Shown here: in pieces, positions 9,423-18,186 of the stretch
How positions within the stretch are numbered: the stretch's first letter is position 1
How the letters are laid out: each line of letters starts with the position of its first letter
Assembly: GCA_902778625.1 (NCBI GenBank)
Contig: CACYYM010000004.1
Span: forward strand, 124,001 to 188,000
Length of the DNA stretch: 64,000 nt
Origin: an uncultured Bacteroidales bacterium
GTDB lineage: Bacteria; Bacteroidota; Bacteroidia; Bacteroidales; Bacteroidaceae
Reading direction: 5' to 3'
Position numbers and translations under genes: made by a program
The notes under the pieces: model-generated
Database searches by the model: none
What the model was told of the DNA's origin: nothing
What the model saw: only the letters and a program-made list of their open reading frames with translations

Positions 9423-11195
9423 TTATGATTCCCTTTCAATCCATGCAAGTGTCTCACCACGATGCACATGGGAAGCTTTCTTGGCAGAGATGTCGACAAG
9501 CTTACCGCCGATGCCTGCGGGGACGGGGATGAATTCGCCCCAAGAGGCCTGCACATAGCAAAGGATGTCGCCCTCCTCGTACTTCTGTCCGATAGCAGGC
9601 TCAAGACAGGGAACACATTCGCTGCCGCCTTGGAATTCGTAGAACACCTGACCGTCGACAGGGCTGACCACGGCATCGGCTTTGGCATGCTTGAAGGCAG
9701 CAAGTTCTTCTGGCTTAATGGATTTGCTCAGCTTCGCTTCCTTAGCTTTCTGCAAGTCTGCCAGGAAATTCTTCTTCGCCTGACCGCTCTTGAAGTTACG
9801 GTACTGCTCTGGGTGCATAGCGAGCTCGAACAGTTCTTCGTCGTCCTGACCGCAGTCCCAGCCGTTCTCCTTCATCTCCTTACGGAAGTCGTCGAGCGCG
9901 TTGGGATAGAGCGTGTGCGGGTCGATATCGGTGAACTCTTTGCCCTTCTCTTTGGCGAGTGCGACAAGTTCTGGAGCAATCTCCCCGGGCACCTTGCCGC
10001 TCTTGCCGAGTATCATGCCCCACATAGCTTCGTCCATCATGACGAAGCGTCCCTTGCCTTGTTCGATGGTGAGCAGGTTCATGAGAGCAATGTTCTTGGT
10101 GTATTGGCTGAAAGGCGTTACCAATGGTGGATAGCCGACCATCGGCCATACGTGCTCTACCTCGTTGAAGAGGGCAACGAGCATATCGTCGGTGTTGAGT
10201 TCGGGCTCGCCTTTCTGCTTGCGCAGGTTGTTGATGACGCTCTGAATGCCACCAAGGTCAGCCATCATGCTGCCCATCATACCACCTGGCAGACCGCTGC
10301 CGAGCAGAAGGCTCGACATGTGCTTGTTGGCAGGATTGATGAAGTAGCCCAGCCAGTCGTCGATGAACTCCTGCGTGAGCGACCGGGCTTTCATGTAAGC
10401 CGACATGTTGATTTCGGGCACGTCGAATCCTTCGTTCTTCAGCATAGACTGCACGGAGATGATATCTGGATGCACCTTGCCCCAAGAGAGAGGCTCGATG
10501 GCAGTATCGATGATGTCGGCGCCATTGTTGCAGACCTCAAGGATGCTCGCCATTGAGAGACCCGGTCCGCTATGACCATGATACTGAATGATGATGTCGG
10601 GATGGTTCTTCTTTATCATGCCCGTAAGTTTGCCAAGCATAGCCGGCTGACCAATGCCTGCCATGTCCTTCAAACAGATTTCGGCGGCTCCTGCTTCAAT
10701 CAGTTGATCCGCAATCGCCGAGTAATATTCGGCCGTATGAATGGGGCTAGTGGTGATACAGAGGGTGGCTTGAGGTATCATACCGCCTTCCTTCGCCCAC
10801 TTGATGCTTGGAATGATGTTGCGCACATCGTTCAAGCCACAGAAGATGCGGGTGATGTCAGTTCCTTGCTTCTTCTTCACCTTGTACATAAGCTGGCGAA
10901 CGTCGTCGGGCACGGGATACATGCGGAGAGCGTTGAGGCCGCGGTCGAGCATGTGAGTCTTGATACCTACTTCGTTGAAGGGTTTACAGAAGGCACGAAC
11001 AGCCTCGTTGGGGTTCTCACCAGCCAGGAGGTTCACCTGCTCGAAAGCACCGCCATTGGTCTCCACACGGTCGAAACAACCCATCTCGATGATGACAGGC
11101 GCAATGCGTGCCAACTGATCCTTGCGCGGCTGGAACTTGCCGCTGCTCTGCCACATGTCTCTATATACGAGACTGAATCTTACTTTCTTCTTCAT
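9423..11195 (-). CDS. Carboxyltransferase (oxaloacetate decarboxylase alpha / PycB-like) lacking the biotinyl lysine
   Basis: A 590-residue protein. The N-terminal TIM-barrel carboxyltransferase domain shows the expected metal and substrate positions: D13 in YRDMWQS, K176 in ICLKDMAG (the carbamylated lysine position) and H206/H208 in YHGHSGPG. A conserved carboxyltransferase region (about 300-480) follows, then a biotinyl/lipoyl-like domain (about 506-590). In that domain the usual EAMKM biotinylation motif is replaced by QASWG at residues 549-553, so the acceptor lysine is absent. No beta or gamma decarboxylase subunit, nor a biotin carboxylase, is in the window. The family exchanges carboxyl groups between biotin and pyruvate/oxaloacetate; this copy would need a separate biotin carrier or a different role. 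A TAACTTTG promoter box lies 26 bp upstream. Confidence 0.85.
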   Translation of the reverse strand: MKKKVRFSLVYRDMWQSSGKFQPRKDQLARIAPVIIEMGCFDRVETNGGAFEQVNLLAGENPNEAVRAFCKPFNEVGIKTHMLDRGLNALRMYPVPDDVRQLMYKVKKKQGTDITRIFCGLNDVRNIIPSIKWAKEGGMIPQATLCITTSPIHTAEYYSAIADQLIEAGAAEICLKDMAGIGQPAMLGKLTGMIKKNHPDIIIQYHGHSGPGLSMASILEVCNNGADIIDTAIEPLSWGKVHPDIISVQSMLKNEGFDVPEINMSAYMKARSLTQEFIDDWLGYFINPANKHMSSLLLGSGLPGGMMGSMMADLGGIQSVINNLRKQKGEPELNTDDMLVALFNEVEHVWPMVGYPPLVTPFSQYTKNIALMNLLTIEQGKGRFVMMDEAMWGMILGKSGKVPGEIAPELVALAKEKGKEFTDIDPHTLYPNALDDFRKEMKENGWDCGQDDEELFELAMHPEQYRNFKSGQAKKNFLADLQKAKEAKLSKSIKPEELAAFKHAKADAVVSPVDGQVFYEFQGGSECVPCLEPAIGQKYEEGDILCYVQASWGEFIPVPAGIGGKLVDISAKKASHVHRGETLAWIERES

Positions 11196-11220
11196 TATGT
11201 TTTCTTGAGAATATTGGGCG

Positions 11221-11228
11221 CAAAGTTA
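11221..11228 (-). promoter_or_regulatory. -7 box for the carboxyltransferase gene
   Basis: The minus strand reads TAACTTTG, matching TAnnTTTG, 26 bp before the ATG at 11195. The -33 region reads TTCG rather than TTTG. Confidence 0.6.
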
Positions 11229-11268
11229 CACAATAAATTTCACTTTGCGAACCATCAAAGCAAAAAAC

Positions 11269-11637
11269 TTATCTTGTTTGCTCAATTTTAACACTGATGC
11301 CTTGACAAAGCACGCCAAGTGGCGGGTTTTCCTTTTCTATTGTTACACAGACCTTCAAGACCGACGGGCATTCCTCTAGAACAGAAGAAGCAATCCTGGC
11401 TGCAACATGTTCGAGAAGATTGGATGGCTTGCCCATCTCCCTTTTCGTAATGCTGACGAAGCGAGAATAATCTGCCGTACCTTCCAACTGGTCGTCCTTC
11501 CAGGCCGAAGCCTCCACTTCAACTTGTGCCGTGATGCTGACATAGAAGTCACCTCCCACGACGCGTTCCTGCGGATGGCAGCCGTGATAGGCATACACCT
11601 TGACGCGATTGACGCTTATCTCGACAATCCTTTTCAT
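11269..11637 (-). CDS. folB: Dihydroneopterin aldolase
   Basis: A 122-residue protein of normal FolB length. It shows the family features: KVYAYHGCHPQERVVGGDF near the N-terminus (the conserved YHG and E), a TADYSRF segment, NLLEHVAARIA with the conserved E, and a C-terminal VTIEKENPPL motif. The enzyme converts dihydroneopterin to hydroxymethyl-dihydropterin in folate synthesis. Its ATG overlaps the stop of the upstream nitroreductase-fusion gene (ATGA), so the two are translationally coupled in the dnaA operon. Confidence 0.95.
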   Translation of the reverse strand: MKRIVEISVNRVKVYAYHGCHPQERVVGGDFYVSITAQVEVEASAWKDDQLEGTADYSRFVSITKREMGKPSNLLEHVAARIASSVLEECPSVLKVCVTIEKENPPLGVLCQGISVKIEQTR

Positions 11638-12875
11638 TCCTCTTCTTCTTCCAACGCCTGCTGTGCATCGGGCAAATACTTCTTCAGCACCCTTGCCACA
11701 CCTGCCGTCCAGGAGTTCATCGTGTCGTTCTCAAGCTGCAATGAAGTAATGAGGCGAATGACGTGGTCGATAGGCATACGATAGCGAAGCACTCCACTGA
11801 TGAGCTTTGCATAGTCCCAGTACTTCGGATTGAAGCGCTCGCTCAAGCCTTCGATAGTGGTCTTGTAGCCACGTTTGTTGACGAACTGGAAATCGTAGCG
11901 TTTCTGCCCTTCACGGTCGTAGTGCTTGATAATGAAGCCTTTCATCACGCTCTTCGGGATAGCGATGCCTTCATCATCATCCTGCAAGCCCGTAAATATC
12001 TCATAAGGCAAGCCGTCGAGCAAGCCGACAAAGGCCACCCATTTCTCTTTCTTGTTCTGGAAGCGAACAACGTCGCACTCCAAAACCTCGGGACGACGTT
12101 CCACAACAGAAGGAACGATGCCACCCGGCAGACCGCCTGACCTCAGGAACTTCTGCTGGGCAAGCGTGAGAAGCAGGGCATCGGACATTGCCTCGTTGTC
12201 CTTCTTCGTATAGCGAATGTCGGTAAAGACTTGCGCCAGCGTTTGCTTCTCGTTAATCTCAACGAAATGTTTGTTCACAGCAAGCGACTCGCGCTTCTTG
12301 TAGCAAGCGTCAATACGGTCGGACGTAAAGGGGCAGTATGTCTCCTGATGCACAATGGCCTGAAGCGGCAAACGGTCTGTCTGCCTTGGCTTCTCTGCAG
12401 GCCAACCCACGGTTAATGTAGCGACAGGAAAAACAAGTTCTGGCAAACCTAAAGTCGCGATAATGGCTTGCGGCTGATAAATGGTCGTGCCCAGGAAACA
12501 AATGCCAAGACCTTCCTCTTCTGCTAAGCAGCAGAATGTCTGCGTAAAGAGCAAAGCATCTGTTGCAGCATTTACGAAACTCAAGACATTGTCGTAACCC
12601 GGATTCGCCTCTCTCTGCAAGCACCAATCGGTCGTTCGACGGAAGTCGGCACATATGGTCAGCACAACAGGAGCCTGTGTCACCATTGGTTGGAAGAAAT
12701 GTGCTGGAGCCAGCTCTTCCTTCATCTCTGCGGACCTCGTCACGACTACGCTGTAGAGTTGCAGGTTGCCCATGGTCTGCGTTCGCGAGGCTTCCTCTAT
12801 TAACCGATTCAGCAGCTCGTCACTGACGGGCTGCTGAGTGTATTTGCGGATGGTTCTTCTCTGCTTGATGTTCAT
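11634..12875 (-). CDS. Nitroreductase fused to the C-terminal part of a class II ribonucleotide reductase
   Basis: A 413-residue protein with two unrelated parts in one uninterrupted frame. Residues 1-245 are a full FMN/NADPH nitroreductase: RRTIRKY at the start, NLQLYSVVV, GLGICFLGT, LPVATLTVGWP-like sequence, and a QVFTDIRYTKKDNEAMSD tail typical of that family. From about residue 258 (RRPEVLECDVVRFQNKKEKW) to 400 the sequence matches what I know of the C-terminal region of Bacteroidetes adenosylcobalamin-dependent ribonucleotide reductases: PYEIFTGLQDDDEGI, FVNKRGYKTTIEGLSE, KLISGVLRYRMPIDHVI. The catalytic barrel and the terminal CxxC tail of the reductase are missing. The start overlaps the dnaA stop (ATGA) and the stop overlaps folB. 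Either a deletion joined two neighbouring genes or the fusion is an established two-domain protein. Confidence 0.85.
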   Translation of the reverse strand: MNIKQRRTIRKYTQQPVSDELLNRLIEEASRTQTMGNLQLYSVVVTRSAEMKEELAPAHFFQPMVTQAPVVLTICADFRRTTDWCLQREANPGYDNVLSFVNAATDALLFTQTFCCLAEEEGLGICFLGTTIYQPQAIIATLGLPELVFPVATLTVGWPAEKPRQTDRLPLQAIVHQETYCPFTSDRIDACYKKRESLAVNKHFVEINEKQTLAQVFTDIRYTKKDNEAMSDALLLTLAQQKFLRSGGLPGGIVPSVVERRPEVLECDVVRFQNKKEKWVAFVGLLDGLPYEIFTGLQDDDEGIAIPKSVMKGFIIKHYDREGQKRYDFQFVNKRGYKTTIEGLSERFNPKYWDYAKLISGVLRYRMPIDHVIRLITSLQLENDTMNSWTAGVARVLKKYLPDAQQALEEEEE

Positions 12876-14281
12876 AGTGCCTTTCCTATTAGTTTCTCTT
12901 CCAGCTCTTCAAGATGCCGCTGCAGTTTCTTATCGATTTTCAGCCTCCCGTCTATGGCCTTTATGCCATGCAAGACGGTGGCGTGATCTCTGTTGCCAAC
13001 GTAAATGCCTATCTTGCTTGCCGCCAGTTTCGTGTGTTTGTGAGCCAGGTACATGCTCAGCTGTCTAACCGTCACAATCTCTGCCTTGCGGCTCTTGCCG
13101 AAGATGTCTTCTTCTTTTACATTGAAGTGCTCGCAAGTCGTGGAGATGATTTGGTCGATGGTGACGTTCTTCTTCTCCACCCTGATGCGACCAGCCAAGA
13201 TGCGCTGGGCAAAGTCGAGGTCAATTTCCTTGCCATAGACCACGGAATAAGCCAGCAGACTATGGATGATGCCCTCCAGCTCGCGGACGCTATTGTTGAC
13301 GTTCGACGAGATATAGTCCAGCACGTCATCGGGAATGCTCAGTCCGTCGTGCTTCACAATACTGTGCAAGATGTTGCGGCGCAAAGCCTCTTCAGGTTTC
13401 TCCATCTCTGCCATCAGTCCGCTCTTGAAGCGTGTGATAAGCCTTTCCTCCATGCCTTGCAGCGAGACAGGCGGACGGTCACAAGTCATAATGATCTGCT
13501 TGCCGTTCTGACGCAAGTGATTGAAAACATGGAAGAAAGCATTCTGCGTACCAGCCATACCAATGAGCTCCTGCATATCGTCCATAATAAGCATGTCGAT
13601 GCTCTGGTAGAAATGCATAAAGTCGTTGAAGACATTACGCTTACGGGCATCCGTGAATTGCACCATGAAGAGGTGTGCACTCAGGTAGAGGACACGCTTC
13701 TCGGGATGCAGTTCCTTGGTACGCAAGCCGATAGCATTCACCAGATGCGTCTTGCCCACACCGCTCGGGCCATAAATGAAGAGCGGGTTGAACGTCATCT
13801 GCTCCGGATGTTCGGCAATAGCTTGACCCACGCTTCGCGGCAGTTTATTACTTGTGCCTTCGATGAAGTTACTGAAGTTCTGATGCGGATTGAGCTGCGA
13901 GTCGAGATCTTCGGGCAAGCCTACAGCCTGTGCCAAAGTGGGCGACTGGTTTGCGGCAAAGCTGCTCGGAGCTACCTGTGGCATCACGTCGTTGTCACTC
14001 TCTTGCGTCACCGTCACATTGTCTGCGACCTCAACCTGATACGAGAGCGTAACATCGCTGCCGAAGAAGCGACTGATAGTAACGTGAATAAGACGGCGGA
14101 AATGCTCCTCCAGATATTCGAAGAAGAACTGGGACGGAATATACACCGCCAGCTCCTTCTTGGCAGCGTCGTAAGACTTGAGTCTCATCGGAGAGAACCA
14201 AGTCTGGAACTGCTGCTCGCTGACGTTGCCATGGAACATCTCCATGCAACGCTGCCACAATATCTGTTCGTTCTCAGTCAC
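12872..14281 (-). CDS. dnaA: Chromosomal replication initiator DnaA
   Basis: Domain I (ENEQILWQRCMEMF... FQTWFSPM) is followed by a variable linker and the AAA+ domain, with Walker A GPSGVGKTH and Walker B LIMDDMQ. The C-terminal DNA-binding domain carries the DnaA signature HKHTKLAASKIG and GNRDHATVLHG. I place the start at the GTG at 14281 (VTENEQ), because the bases before it are AT-rich and leader-like; an ATG at 14335 would add 18 residues with no family support. The protein opens an operon with the nitroreductase fusion and folB, all joined by ATGA overlaps. A good promoter lies at 14368-14399. Confidence 0.95.
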   Translation of the reverse strand: MTENEQILWQRCMEMFHGNVSEQQFQTWFSPMRLKSYDAAKKELAVYIPSQFFFEYLEEHFRRLIHVTISRFFGSDVTLSYQVEVADNVTVTQESDNDVMPQVAPSSFAANQSPTLAQAVGLPEDLDSQLNPHQNFSNFIEGTSNKLPRSVGQAIAEHPEQMTFNPLFIYGPSGVGKTHLVNAIGLRTKELHPEKRVLYLSAHLFMVQFTDARKRNVFNDFMHFYQSIDMLIMDDMQELIGMAGTQNAFFHVFNHLRQNGKQIIMTCDRPPVSLQGMEERLITRFKSGLMAEMEKPEEALRRNILHSIVKHDGLSIPDDVLDYISSNVNNSVRELEGIIHSLLAYSVVYGKEIDLDFAQRILAGRIRVEKKNVTIDQIISTTCEHFNVKEEDIFGKSRKAEIVTVRQLSMYLAHKHTKLAASKIGIYVGNRDHATVLHGIKAIDGRLKIDKKLQRHLEELEEKLIGKAL

Positions 14282-14367
14282 GTATGTATATATATTATAT
14301 AATGTATAAGGAATGCCGACTTTCGTCCGCATCAAAACCCGTTCTATTTTTTAGGCGAATTCGAGTG

Positions 14368-14399
14368 CAAAGGTACTACAAAATCTTCAAATCGCCAAA
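14368..14399 (-). promoter_or_regulatory. dnaA promoter (TTTG-N20-TACCTTTG)
   Basis: On the minus strand a TTTG -33 box (14396-14399) and a TACCTTTG -7 box (14368-14375) are separated by 20 bp, a full match to the Bacteroidetes promoter layout. The distance to the GTG start is about 86 bp. Confidence 0.75.
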
Positions 14400-14560
14400 A
14401 TTTTTCGTTTGGCCCCAAAAGTGCTCAAATGCCTAACTTCTTGTAATTCAACAAACGGCACAAACAAAGCAAAATGTGCACACGATGTCCCTCTTGACTT
14501 TTTCTAACACACTGACACACAACGCCTTTCGCGTTTTACTTTTCAGTTATTCATTATTAA

Positions 14561-14587
14561 CTCTTAATTATTAGCTCTTAATTATTA
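14561..14587. repeat. Tandem 13-mer CTCTTAATTATTA in the AT-rich dnaA upstream region
   Basis: The 13-base word occurs twice with one base between (14561-14573 and 14575-14587), in a strongly AT-rich part of the 520-bp gap between the dnaA promoter and the next reading frame. The rest of the gap (14400-14802) is AT-rich with runs such as CTTTTAAACTTTTAAC and shows no gene. I see no canonical DnaA box (TTATCCACA), so an origin cannot be claimed. Confidence 0.5.
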
Positions 14588-14802
14588 AATTGTTACTACA
14601 TTCTTCCTCACCCGAAATCCGCTTCACACTATTTCGCAAAAATCTAAATAAAGACAAATTTCGCTTAAAGTTAAAAAACTTACTTTTTACCACAATAAAA
14701 CGCCCCACATTTTCGTTTTTAATACAAAAAGCATTCAATCTTCAACTTTTAAACTTTTAACCCTTCCTACTTCTCAATTTCTCACCCTTCCACCCTCTGC
14801 CT

Positions 14803-14919
14803 ATGGAACAAACATTACCCCTACCACTCTTTCAACCAAGCACAGCTGTTCTGGCAAAGATACGTCAGTTTGCCCGCACATATCGCCCGCAACCGTACAT
14901 CAGCTTAGCGTTAGCATAG
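14803..14919 (+). CDS. Small protein candidate, 38 residues
   Basis: An ATG at 14803 opens a 38-codon frame ending in TAG at 14917-14919. The product starts MEQTLPLPLFQPSTAVLAKI and continues RQFARTYRPQPYISLALA. The pattern F-x-PS...(L)..I..FAR.Y recalls short unannotated Bacteroidetes proteins that I remember only loosely. The codon content is non-random compared with the AT-rich flanks, and the frame lies 84 bp before rpe. No promoter box is obvious. Function is unknown, and it could be chance. Confidence 0.4.
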   Translation: MEQTLPLPLFQPSTAVLAKIRQFARTYRPQPYISLALA

Positions 14920-15003
14920 CCCGTAATTTGGAAGTTGAGATTTGAAATAATCCATTTTGAATACTCAATTTTGAATCATGAATTTATAAAATTTGAATTC
15001 ACC

Positions 15004-15645
15004 ATGCTTTCCCCCTCTTTGCTCGCTGCCAACTTCGCCAATCTCGAAGCCGAGATGGAGTGGTTCAACAAAAGTTCAGCCGACTGGCTCCACATCGACG
15101 TCATGGACGGCGTCTTCGTGCCCAACATCTCCTTCGGTTTTCCTGTTCTGAAACACGTGGCCCGCATCTGCCGCAAGCCGCTCGATGTGCACCTCATGAT
15201 TGTGCAGCCCGAGAAGTTTGTCGACGAAGTCAAGGCACTCGGAGCCTATCTGATGAACGTCCACTACGAAGCCTGCACGCACCTGCACCGCGTCATCGGC
15301 CAGATACACGAAGCAGGCATGAAGGCTGGTGTCACGCTCAACCCCGCCACACCCGTTTCTGTCCTCGAGGACATCATCTGCGACGTTGATCTCGTCCTGC
15401 TCATGAGCGTCAATCCTGGTTTTGGTGGACAGAAGTTCATTCCTCACACCTTAGAGAAAGTCAAAGAGTTGCGCCAGTTGATAAGCCGCACAAGCAGCAA
15501 AGCTCTAATTGAAGTAGATGGAGGCGTCAACATGGAGACAGGCAAACAGTTGAAAGAAGCTGGAGCCGACGTCCTTGTAGCCGGCAACGCCATCTTCCGC
15601 GCCCCTGACCCAGCAAAAGCCTGCGAGGAACTGGCTAAGCTATAA
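15004..15645 (+). CDS. rpe: Ribulose-phosphate 3-epimerase
   Basis: A 213-residue TIM-barrel enzyme. I chose the ATG at 15004 because MLSPSLLAANFANLEAE is the conserved start of the family; the open frame upstream is AT-rich non-coding sequence. Motifs seen: HIDVMDGVFVPNISFG with the catalytic aspartate and metal ligands, DVHLMI, VNPGFGGQ, and EVDGGVN followed by AGADVLVAGNAIF at the phosphate site. It interconverts ribulose 5-phosphate and xylulose 5-phosphate in the pentose phosphate pathway. It is transcribed alone and ends at a shared hairpin. Confidence 0.96.
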   Translation: MLSPSLLAANFANLEAEMEWFNKSSADWLHIDVMDGVFVPNISFGFPVLKHVARICRKPLDVHLMIVQPEKFVDEVKALGAYLMNVHYEACTHLHRVIGQIHEAGMKAGVTLNPATPVSVLEDIICDVDLVLLMSVNPGFGGQKFIPHTLEKVKELRQLISRTSSKALIEVDGGVNMETGKQLKEAGADVLVAGNAIFRAPDPAKACEELAKL

Positions 15646-15670
15646 AACTGGTGCTTCGTTAATGTAAGAT

Positions 15671-15702
15671 AACAAAGGCGTGCTGATTGCACGCCCTTGT
15701 TT
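15671..15702. terminator. Bidirectional terminator between rpe and the BspA-like gene
   Basis: AACAAAGGCGTGC and GCACGCCCTTGTT pair around a TGATT loop, with A residues before and T residues after. It lies between two convergent genes and can serve both. Confidence 0.8.
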
Positions 15703-15723
15703 ATGATTATGCGATGAGTCCGC

Positions 15724-17976
15724 TTACTGCCCTGCCATGATGGTCAGGATGGCTGTCACGTCGGCTATGTCGACCACTTCGTCGTCATTAACCCAATATT
15801 GCGGGTCGTTCACGCCGTTTGCCATAGCAGTCAGCACTGCTGTCACATCGGCAATATCGACAACTCCATCAAGGTTTACATCGCCACGAGGCGACTTGCC
15901 TATCACAATCCATTCGCCATCTATCGGACTGCCATCTGCATGCACCGGCTGATGCGTCTCGGCATTCCAGTAAGCGCCCTGAGGCTCTGTAAAGGTGTGG
16001 CTGTCTTCGAGGACTAGTGCATTCCAATCGTAGAGGCCTGCCCCAGATGATTTATGAGCTTTCACTATCGCATTGTCCTTTATGTACAGCGTGGAGTACC
16101 ACTTGTCAACATACGTCTTGCGGTGATAGCCTGCTATGCCGCCTTCTGCCTCCACCGTCACATCGCCGCCGATGGTCAGGTCGCCAGTGGTCCCACTTTT
16201 GTAGATGCCGAGGTAGTCGGAGGTCGCAGTCAGTGTGCCTGTGCCGGTAATTGTCGTGTTGCCGGTGAGTGTCATAGCAGGTACATCGCTGATTTCCGAC
16301 GTCACTGTCCAGTTGCAGCCAAGTTCCACGCGAAGGTTCTCAGCCTCGGAACGGAACGTGTTGTCGTTATAGTTTAAGGCAGCGAACAGTGGATAGGTCT
16401 TAAAGACAAGTGTGCCGTCGTCGGCTTCCGAGATGGTAAAAGCATCCTGGTTGAGAAGCGCTTTGATATAGAGCGGAGCTGTTGTACTTATCTGAAAATT
16501 GCCAAACCACAATGGATAGTACCGTCCTATCAGCAAGGCGCCTTGCAGAGGCTGACCGCCCATAAGTATTGTCTTCTGGGTGGCACTGAAACTGACTTGT
16601 GAGTCGTCTGCCCCCAGAGAACCGAAGGTGTAGGTGGTGTAAGACTTGAAGGTCAGACCTATGACGTTATACACTATTTGCGAGCCTGTGCTTATGCCGA
16701 TGAGTGAGGCTTTTGGACCGAACTCGAGCTTTGATGTCGTGCCGTCGCCCATGAAGATGTAGGTGGAGTTGTTGTTTATCACAGTGTTCCTGTTGTAGAA
16801 CTGCAGCGCCCCTTTGAAGTCGAATAGTCCTTTAACCGTCAGCTGGTCGTCATCATCGTTGTCAGTGAAATAGAGATAAGAAGAGCCACGGAAGAAAACA
16901 GAGCGGTTCAGCGTGCAGTTGCCATTGACGGATACCGTCAGGTTGTCTCTGGTGCAGTATATCGATCCGTATGATGTGTTTCCGTCGATGGTGGCATCGG
17001 TGAGAATGAGCACGGAGCCGTTGAACTTTGCTGTGCCCGAAGTGATGGGGATATTGTCTTTGTTCATGTCGGTCACTTCCACGCCACCGACCTTCAGACC
17101 GTAGGTTATCGTAGAAAGATATCCAGGCTTCGATGTGCCTTCGTCGAGGCGGGCATAGGTCTTGTCAACATACGAGGCGTTGTATGTCGTGCCCTGCATG
17201 CCGCGAATCTTCGTGGTGTTCTGGAACATGTAGGCACTGGACGTCACTTTCGCTGTGCTCCAGCCGCTGCCGATGTTGATAGTCGTAAGATTATTGCTCA
17301 GAAAGAACATATATGACATATCCGTCACGTTGCCGGTGTTGAATGTGCTCAGGTCGAGAACTGTCACAGCATCACAGTTGGAGAACATGAACTGCATGTC
17401 GGTCACCTTGGAAGTGTTGAAATATGTAAGAAAGTTTAAGGATGACAACACTGTACAACCAGAGAACATATAACTCATATTGGTGACATTGGATGTATAG
17501 AAGGTATAGCTCATCGAGATTTTCTTAAGGGCAGCGCAGTTCATGAACATACTGTTCATATCGGTAACCTTCGACGTGTTGAAGCTTGAGAGGTTGATGT
17601 TTGTCAGCTTTTTGCAGTCATCGAACATTTGGACCATATTCGTCACCTCGCTTGTGTTCAGATAGTCCATGCCTGTGATTGTGGTAAGGTTCGTACAGCC
17701 ATTGAACCATCTGTATGTTGTCGTTGGACGTGCCTCTGCAAACGATGGGTCGAACACCACCTTGGTGACACTCGCACTTATGCCTTCGGTGTACCATCCT
17801 GGGTTAGTGGTGCCGCTATTCAAGTCATAAGTCTTACCCGCACGCGTAGAACTTAGGCCATCATAGTAGAATGTCAGCGTCGTGTTATTATCGGTGTAAA
17901 ACGCATAGGCTTCCTGTGCTTTTACTGCCTGCACTCCTGCTAGGATGCAGAGGAGAAGGATTATTAACTTTTTCAT
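15724..17976 (-). CDS. BspA-like leucine-rich repeat surface protein with dockerin-type tail
   Basis: A 750-residue secreted protein starting at the ATG at 17976 (MKKLIILLLCILAGVQAVKAQ, a signal peptidase I signal); a longer open frame upstream crosses the promoter and is not used. About residues 90-270 hold at least five BspA/DUF285-type repeats (L..LDLSTFNTGNVTDMSYMF and relatives). The middle holds beta-rich stretches with many asparagines and glycines. The C-terminus has two Ca-binding dockerin-like repeats, the first complete (GDVNLDGVVDIADVTAVLTA) and the second truncated at its start (VVDIADVTAILTIMAGQ). Surface adhesion or assembly is inferred from the family. Confidence 0.85.
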   Translation of the reverse strand: MKKLIILLLCILAGVQAVKAQEAYAFYTDNNTTLTFYYDGLSSTRAGKTYDLNSGTTNPGWYTEGISASVTKVVFDPSFAEARPTTTYRWFNGCTNLTTITGMDYLNTSEVTNMVQMFDDCKKLTNINLSSFNTSKVTDMNSMFMNCAALKKISMSYTFYTSNVTNMSYMFSGCTVLSSLNFLTYFNTSKVTDMQFMFSNCDAVTVLDLSTFNTGNVTDMSYMFFLSNNLTTINIGSGWSTAKVTSSAYMFQNTTKIRGMQGTTYNASYVDKTYARLDEGTSKPGYLSTITYGLKVGGVEVTDMNKDNIPITSGTAKFNGSVLILTDATIDGNTSYGSIYCTRDNLTVSVNGNCTLNRSVFFRGSSYLYFTDNDDDDQLTVKGLFDFKGALQFYNRNTVINNNSTYIFMGDGTTSKLEFGPKASLIGISTGSQIVYNVIGLTFKSYTTYTFGSLGADDSQVSFSATQKTILMGGQPLQGALLIGRYYPLWFGNFQISTTAPLYIKALLNQDAFTISEADDGTLVFKTYPLFAALNYNDNTFRSEAENLRVELGCNWTVTSEISDVPAMTLTGNTTITGTGTLTATSDYLGIYKSGTTGDLTIGGDVTVEAEGGIAGYHRKTYVDKWYSTLYIKDNAIVKAHKSSGAGLYDWNALVLEDSHTFTEPQGAYWNAETHQPVHADGSPIDGEWIVIGKSPRGDVNLDGVVDIADVTAVLTAMANGVNDPQYWVNDDEVVDIADVTAILTIMAGQ

Positions 17977-18030
17977 AGTGGTTTGTTTTATGAGGTTTGA
18001 CTTGCCATTGTTTTCATACCTTTCTCGCCA

Positions 18031-18038
18031 CAAAGATA
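18031..18038 (-). promoter_or_regulatory. -7 box for the BspA-like gene
   Basis: The minus strand reads TATCTTTG, 55 bp before the ATG at 17976. Confidence 0.6.
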
Positions 18039-18186
18039 CGGAAAAAACAAGAAAGAAGGATAAAGAACGAAGAAAATAAACTAATAATGGCAAATAAACT
18101 GCATCCCAGCTATTATGTTTCTCATAAAGTGTATCTCCTTTTTTCTTTTATTTTCTCTTCTTGTTCTCTTATTCTCCTTTTTTTCT

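Noticed and set aside
9462..10556. A 364-codon plus-strand frame opposite the carboxyltransferase
   Set aside because: Shadow frame; the minus-strand gene has clear catalytic motifs.
12914..14302. A 462-codon plus-strand frame opposite dnaA
   Set aside because: Mirror frame of the dnaA codons; the product has no domain and dnaA is certain.
14282..14335. Longer dnaA start at 14335
   Set aside because: The added 18 residues come from AT-rich leader sequence and do not resemble DnaA domain I.
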